From Poteriospumella lacustris (lineage: Eukaryota; Sar; Chrysophyceae; Chromulinales; Dinobryaceae): 40,192 bases of DNA. Positions 38,504-40,192 of this stretch are shown here, in pieces; positions within the stretch are counted from its first letter, which is position 1; the number at the start of each line of letters is the position of its first letter. The stretch spans positions 4,788 to 44,979 of the forward strand of contig SMOI01000261.1 in NCBI GenBank assembly GCA_008000375.1, written 5' to 3'. Below the pieces are notes generated by a model. The model was given only the letters and a program-made list of their open reading frames with translations. It searched no databases and was not told the origin of the DNA. The position numbers were made by a program, and so were the translations under genes.

Positions 38504-39431
38504 ATGTCTATTATCATCAAGAACTTCATAGCGGGCGATCGAATTGTGGGAACCAAAACTGAGCACTATAATCGCTTTGGAATGGTGGCTGAATCTCATG
38601 CTACCGTGCCCAAACCAAACACCTGGTTTGGAAACAAATTTGATGAGATTGTTCCAAGGGCATCAATCCGAAAGGTAGGCCCCGACGAATGCGTATGCCG
38701 AGAATGGATACCCGGTCGACCCACCGCAAGGCATTTCGTCTATCGAAGAACAAGCGAATGATGATATCGATGAGAGCAGTTCGGTGGAGGAACTCGAACC
38801 TGACGAAGAAGAAAGCGAATCATCTCTCGATGCTGATACTTCCAGGGAGACCCTTTCACAAGGAATCAAAGAGGAATGCAGCGAGTCCGAGAGCGACGGA
38901 AAAACTGCATCGAATGATGTTGCAACCTTCGAATCAGTTGCAGCAAGAAATACGGCCACAGGCGGGCGTGGTAGGGGCCGATATGGTGGTCGTGGACCTG
39001 TTGTTGAGTCCGGGCGTGGGAACAATGGCAGATATTTTCACCCACCTCCACCGTCAACATTAAATGATTTGTTGAAGAAAGGATCAGCAAGAAGAGACCC
39101 TGTTTATCGTGTTTGGAGCGACCTTGAGGATGTTGCAGTTGATTTTTAAACAGGGGTTTCCGACTCACACAAGTCACACGAGGTTCAACTGGAGAGATCC
39201 CTCGGAAGGGATATTCCCCCCAGACTTGGGGGGATGTTCAACAAATCTCCACTACAATACTTCATGCGCATGGTCCCTTCGCCACATGTCGAGCAAATAC
39301 TGCAGTGTTCAAACGAATTGCTGCACAAAATCGCCGAGGAGCTCTTCTGACAAAGAGTGAACTGTTCCAGGTTTTTGGAATTCGTTTGGCGATTACTCTC
39401 AACCGCCGAATGGGAGTAGAGGGCCTTGATG
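38504..39431 (+). pseudogene. Fourth-family piggyBac fragment with the same N-terminal module as the intact copy
   Basis: From ATG 38504: IIKNFIAGDRIVGTKTEHYN, RFGMVAESHATVPKPN and EIVPRASIRK match the first 60 residues of the intact transposase at 24337 block by block. After a shift near 38700 there is an acidic linker, an RG-rich stretch (GGRGRGRYGGRGP), PPPPSTLNDLLKKGSARRDP and VYRVWSDLEDVAVDF. After a TAA (39147) come SLGRDIPPRLGGMFNKSPLQ, YFMRMVPSPHVEQILQCSNE and, shifted again, LTKSELFQVFGIRLAITLNR. It stops at the TA that starts a Tc1/mariner element. Confidence 0.72.
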
Positions 39432-39433
39432 TA

Positions 39434-40192
39434 CAGTATGCTCAACAAAAAACGCACATAGGGGGTAAACACTGTTTTTGAAACGTCTCGGTAGTAGGAG
39501 TTGGAGTTGGACGAAATGAATAGCAGTTTTAGATAGCTCATAAACAGCTGGATCGAACGATATATTTTATGTGTATTTGATACAATTAGTTACCGAGAAA
39601 TGCTTCGTCATAGACATCATACAAATTACTACTTTCAATACTTTGTGGGATAACCTTTGCTGTCAATGACAGCTTGACATCTTTCCGGCATACGGTCTAC
39701 CAATCGACTTAATAGGTCGACTGGAAGTGATCTCCATCCTTCCTCAAGGGCTGCGAATAATTCAGCTTCCGTATTGCACCGTCGATGACAGAGTCTTCGG
39801 TCCAATATAGACCAGAGGTTCTCAATGGGATTGAGGTCTGGTGACTGAGCAGGCCACGGCATCGGTGCGCAATCGTTCTCCGCCAGCCAGTTGCGTACTT
39901 GAATAGCAGTATGCTTCGGATCATTGTCCTGTTGAAAGGTCCAATTTTCGCGTCCAAACAAGATATCAGCACTGTGCAACATTGCGTCCTCCAAGATATC
40001 CAGATATATTTCTTGAGTCATGATGCATTCAATGCGGTGAAGACGTCCCACACCATTTGCTGAGAAGCAACCCCATATGTTGACTTTCTTGTCATGTTTA
40101 ACGGTCCCAACTAGGCAGTTGGGAGCGTACCTTTCGTTGTGCGTCCGCCATACCCGTTTTCTGCCTTTAAAAGACAACACAAACGGAGACTC
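39434..40192 (-). mobile_element. Tc1/mariner element, cut by the window edge
   Basis: The left end CAGTATGCTCAACAAAAAAC at 39434 directly follows TA (39432-39433) inside the piggyBac fragment. The encoded minus-strand transposase runs off the right edge. The second TIR is outside the window. Confidence 0.72.
39635..40192 (-). CDS. Tc1-like DDE transposase, C-terminal half (5' end outside window)
   Basis: The minus strand is open from the window edge (ESPFVLSFKGRKRVWR) to a stop at 39635, 186 codons including the stop. WTFQQDNDPKHTA holds the second catalytic Asp and SPDLNPIENLW the Glu, with 34 residues between them: the D34E signature of Tc1-like transposases. VNIWGCFSANGVGRL is the usual segment between first and second acidic residues. 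The first Asp and the paired HTH domain should lie just right of the window. No lesion is visible in this half. Confidence 0.85.
   Translation of the reverse strand, partial: ESPFVLSFKGRKRVWRTHNERYAPNCLVGTVKHDKKVNIWGCFSANGVGRLHRIECIMTQEIYLDILEDAMLHSADILFGRENWTFQQDNDPKHTAIQVRNWLAENDCAPMPWPAQSPDLNPIENLWSILDRRLCHRRCNTEAELFAALEEGWRSLPVDLLSRLVDRMPERCQAVIDSKGYPTKY

Overview
The window is nuclear DNA of a eukaryote with spliceosomal introns. GT-AG introns of about 55 to 370 bp can be placed in at least three genes. I cannot name the organism. A unicellular eukaryote fits best: gene density is high at the left, and mobile-element diversity is very high. A Gln-Pro-Ser repeat coding fragment near 29.8 kb and an integrase fragment like diatom-type Copia elements hint at a stramenopile. 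That is only a hint.

Layout. 1-7.0 kb holds three host genes: the 3' part of an RBM25-like splicing factor with a C-terminal PWI domain (+), a three-exon fucosyltransferase-like gene (-), and a type II membrane GT2-like glycosyltransferase (+). The last two are divergent and share a 404-bp promoter region. 7.0-8.5 kb is an unassigned cytosine-rich tract ending in a 40-bp tandem repeat.

From 8.5 kb to the right edge almost everything is transposon. A frameshifted pogo/Tc5-like transposase lies at 8.5-10.5 kb. A complete-looking PIF/Harbinger element at 11,683-14,790 has 33-bp perfect terminal inverted repeats, a TTA target duplication, an intact DDE transposase and a convergent accessory ORF. 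A decayed Harbinger-like element with the same convergent layout lies at 15.5-17.5 kb. Fragments of a Copia RNase H and of an integrase-core transposon follow.

The strongest result is two sets of nested insertions. In set 1 (about 19.5-26.6 kb) a hAT-like gene is split by a zinc-knuckle piggyBac (20,171-26,436). That element contains a 516-bp MITE-like element and a second piggyBac (21,766-24,568) with an intact 808-codon ORF. In set 2 (about 30.8-38.3 kb) a piggyBac transposase is split in frame by a 5,046-bp two-gene element (32,621-37,666). This inserted element has 23-bp terminal repeats, an AGGC duplication and a candidate DUF6589-like transposase. The same piggyBac also carries a Copia integrase fragment. 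A further piggyBac fragment at 38.5-39.4 kb is cut by a Tc1/mariner element that runs off the right edge.

Between the two sets, 26.6-30.8 kb is largely non-coding. It holds strong inverted repeats, including a 370-bp foldback, a 169-bp inverted repeat, a perfect 18-bp hairpin and paired 47-bp repeats. Three two-gene elements here share one plan: transposase on + and an unrelated accessory ORF on -, tail to tail.
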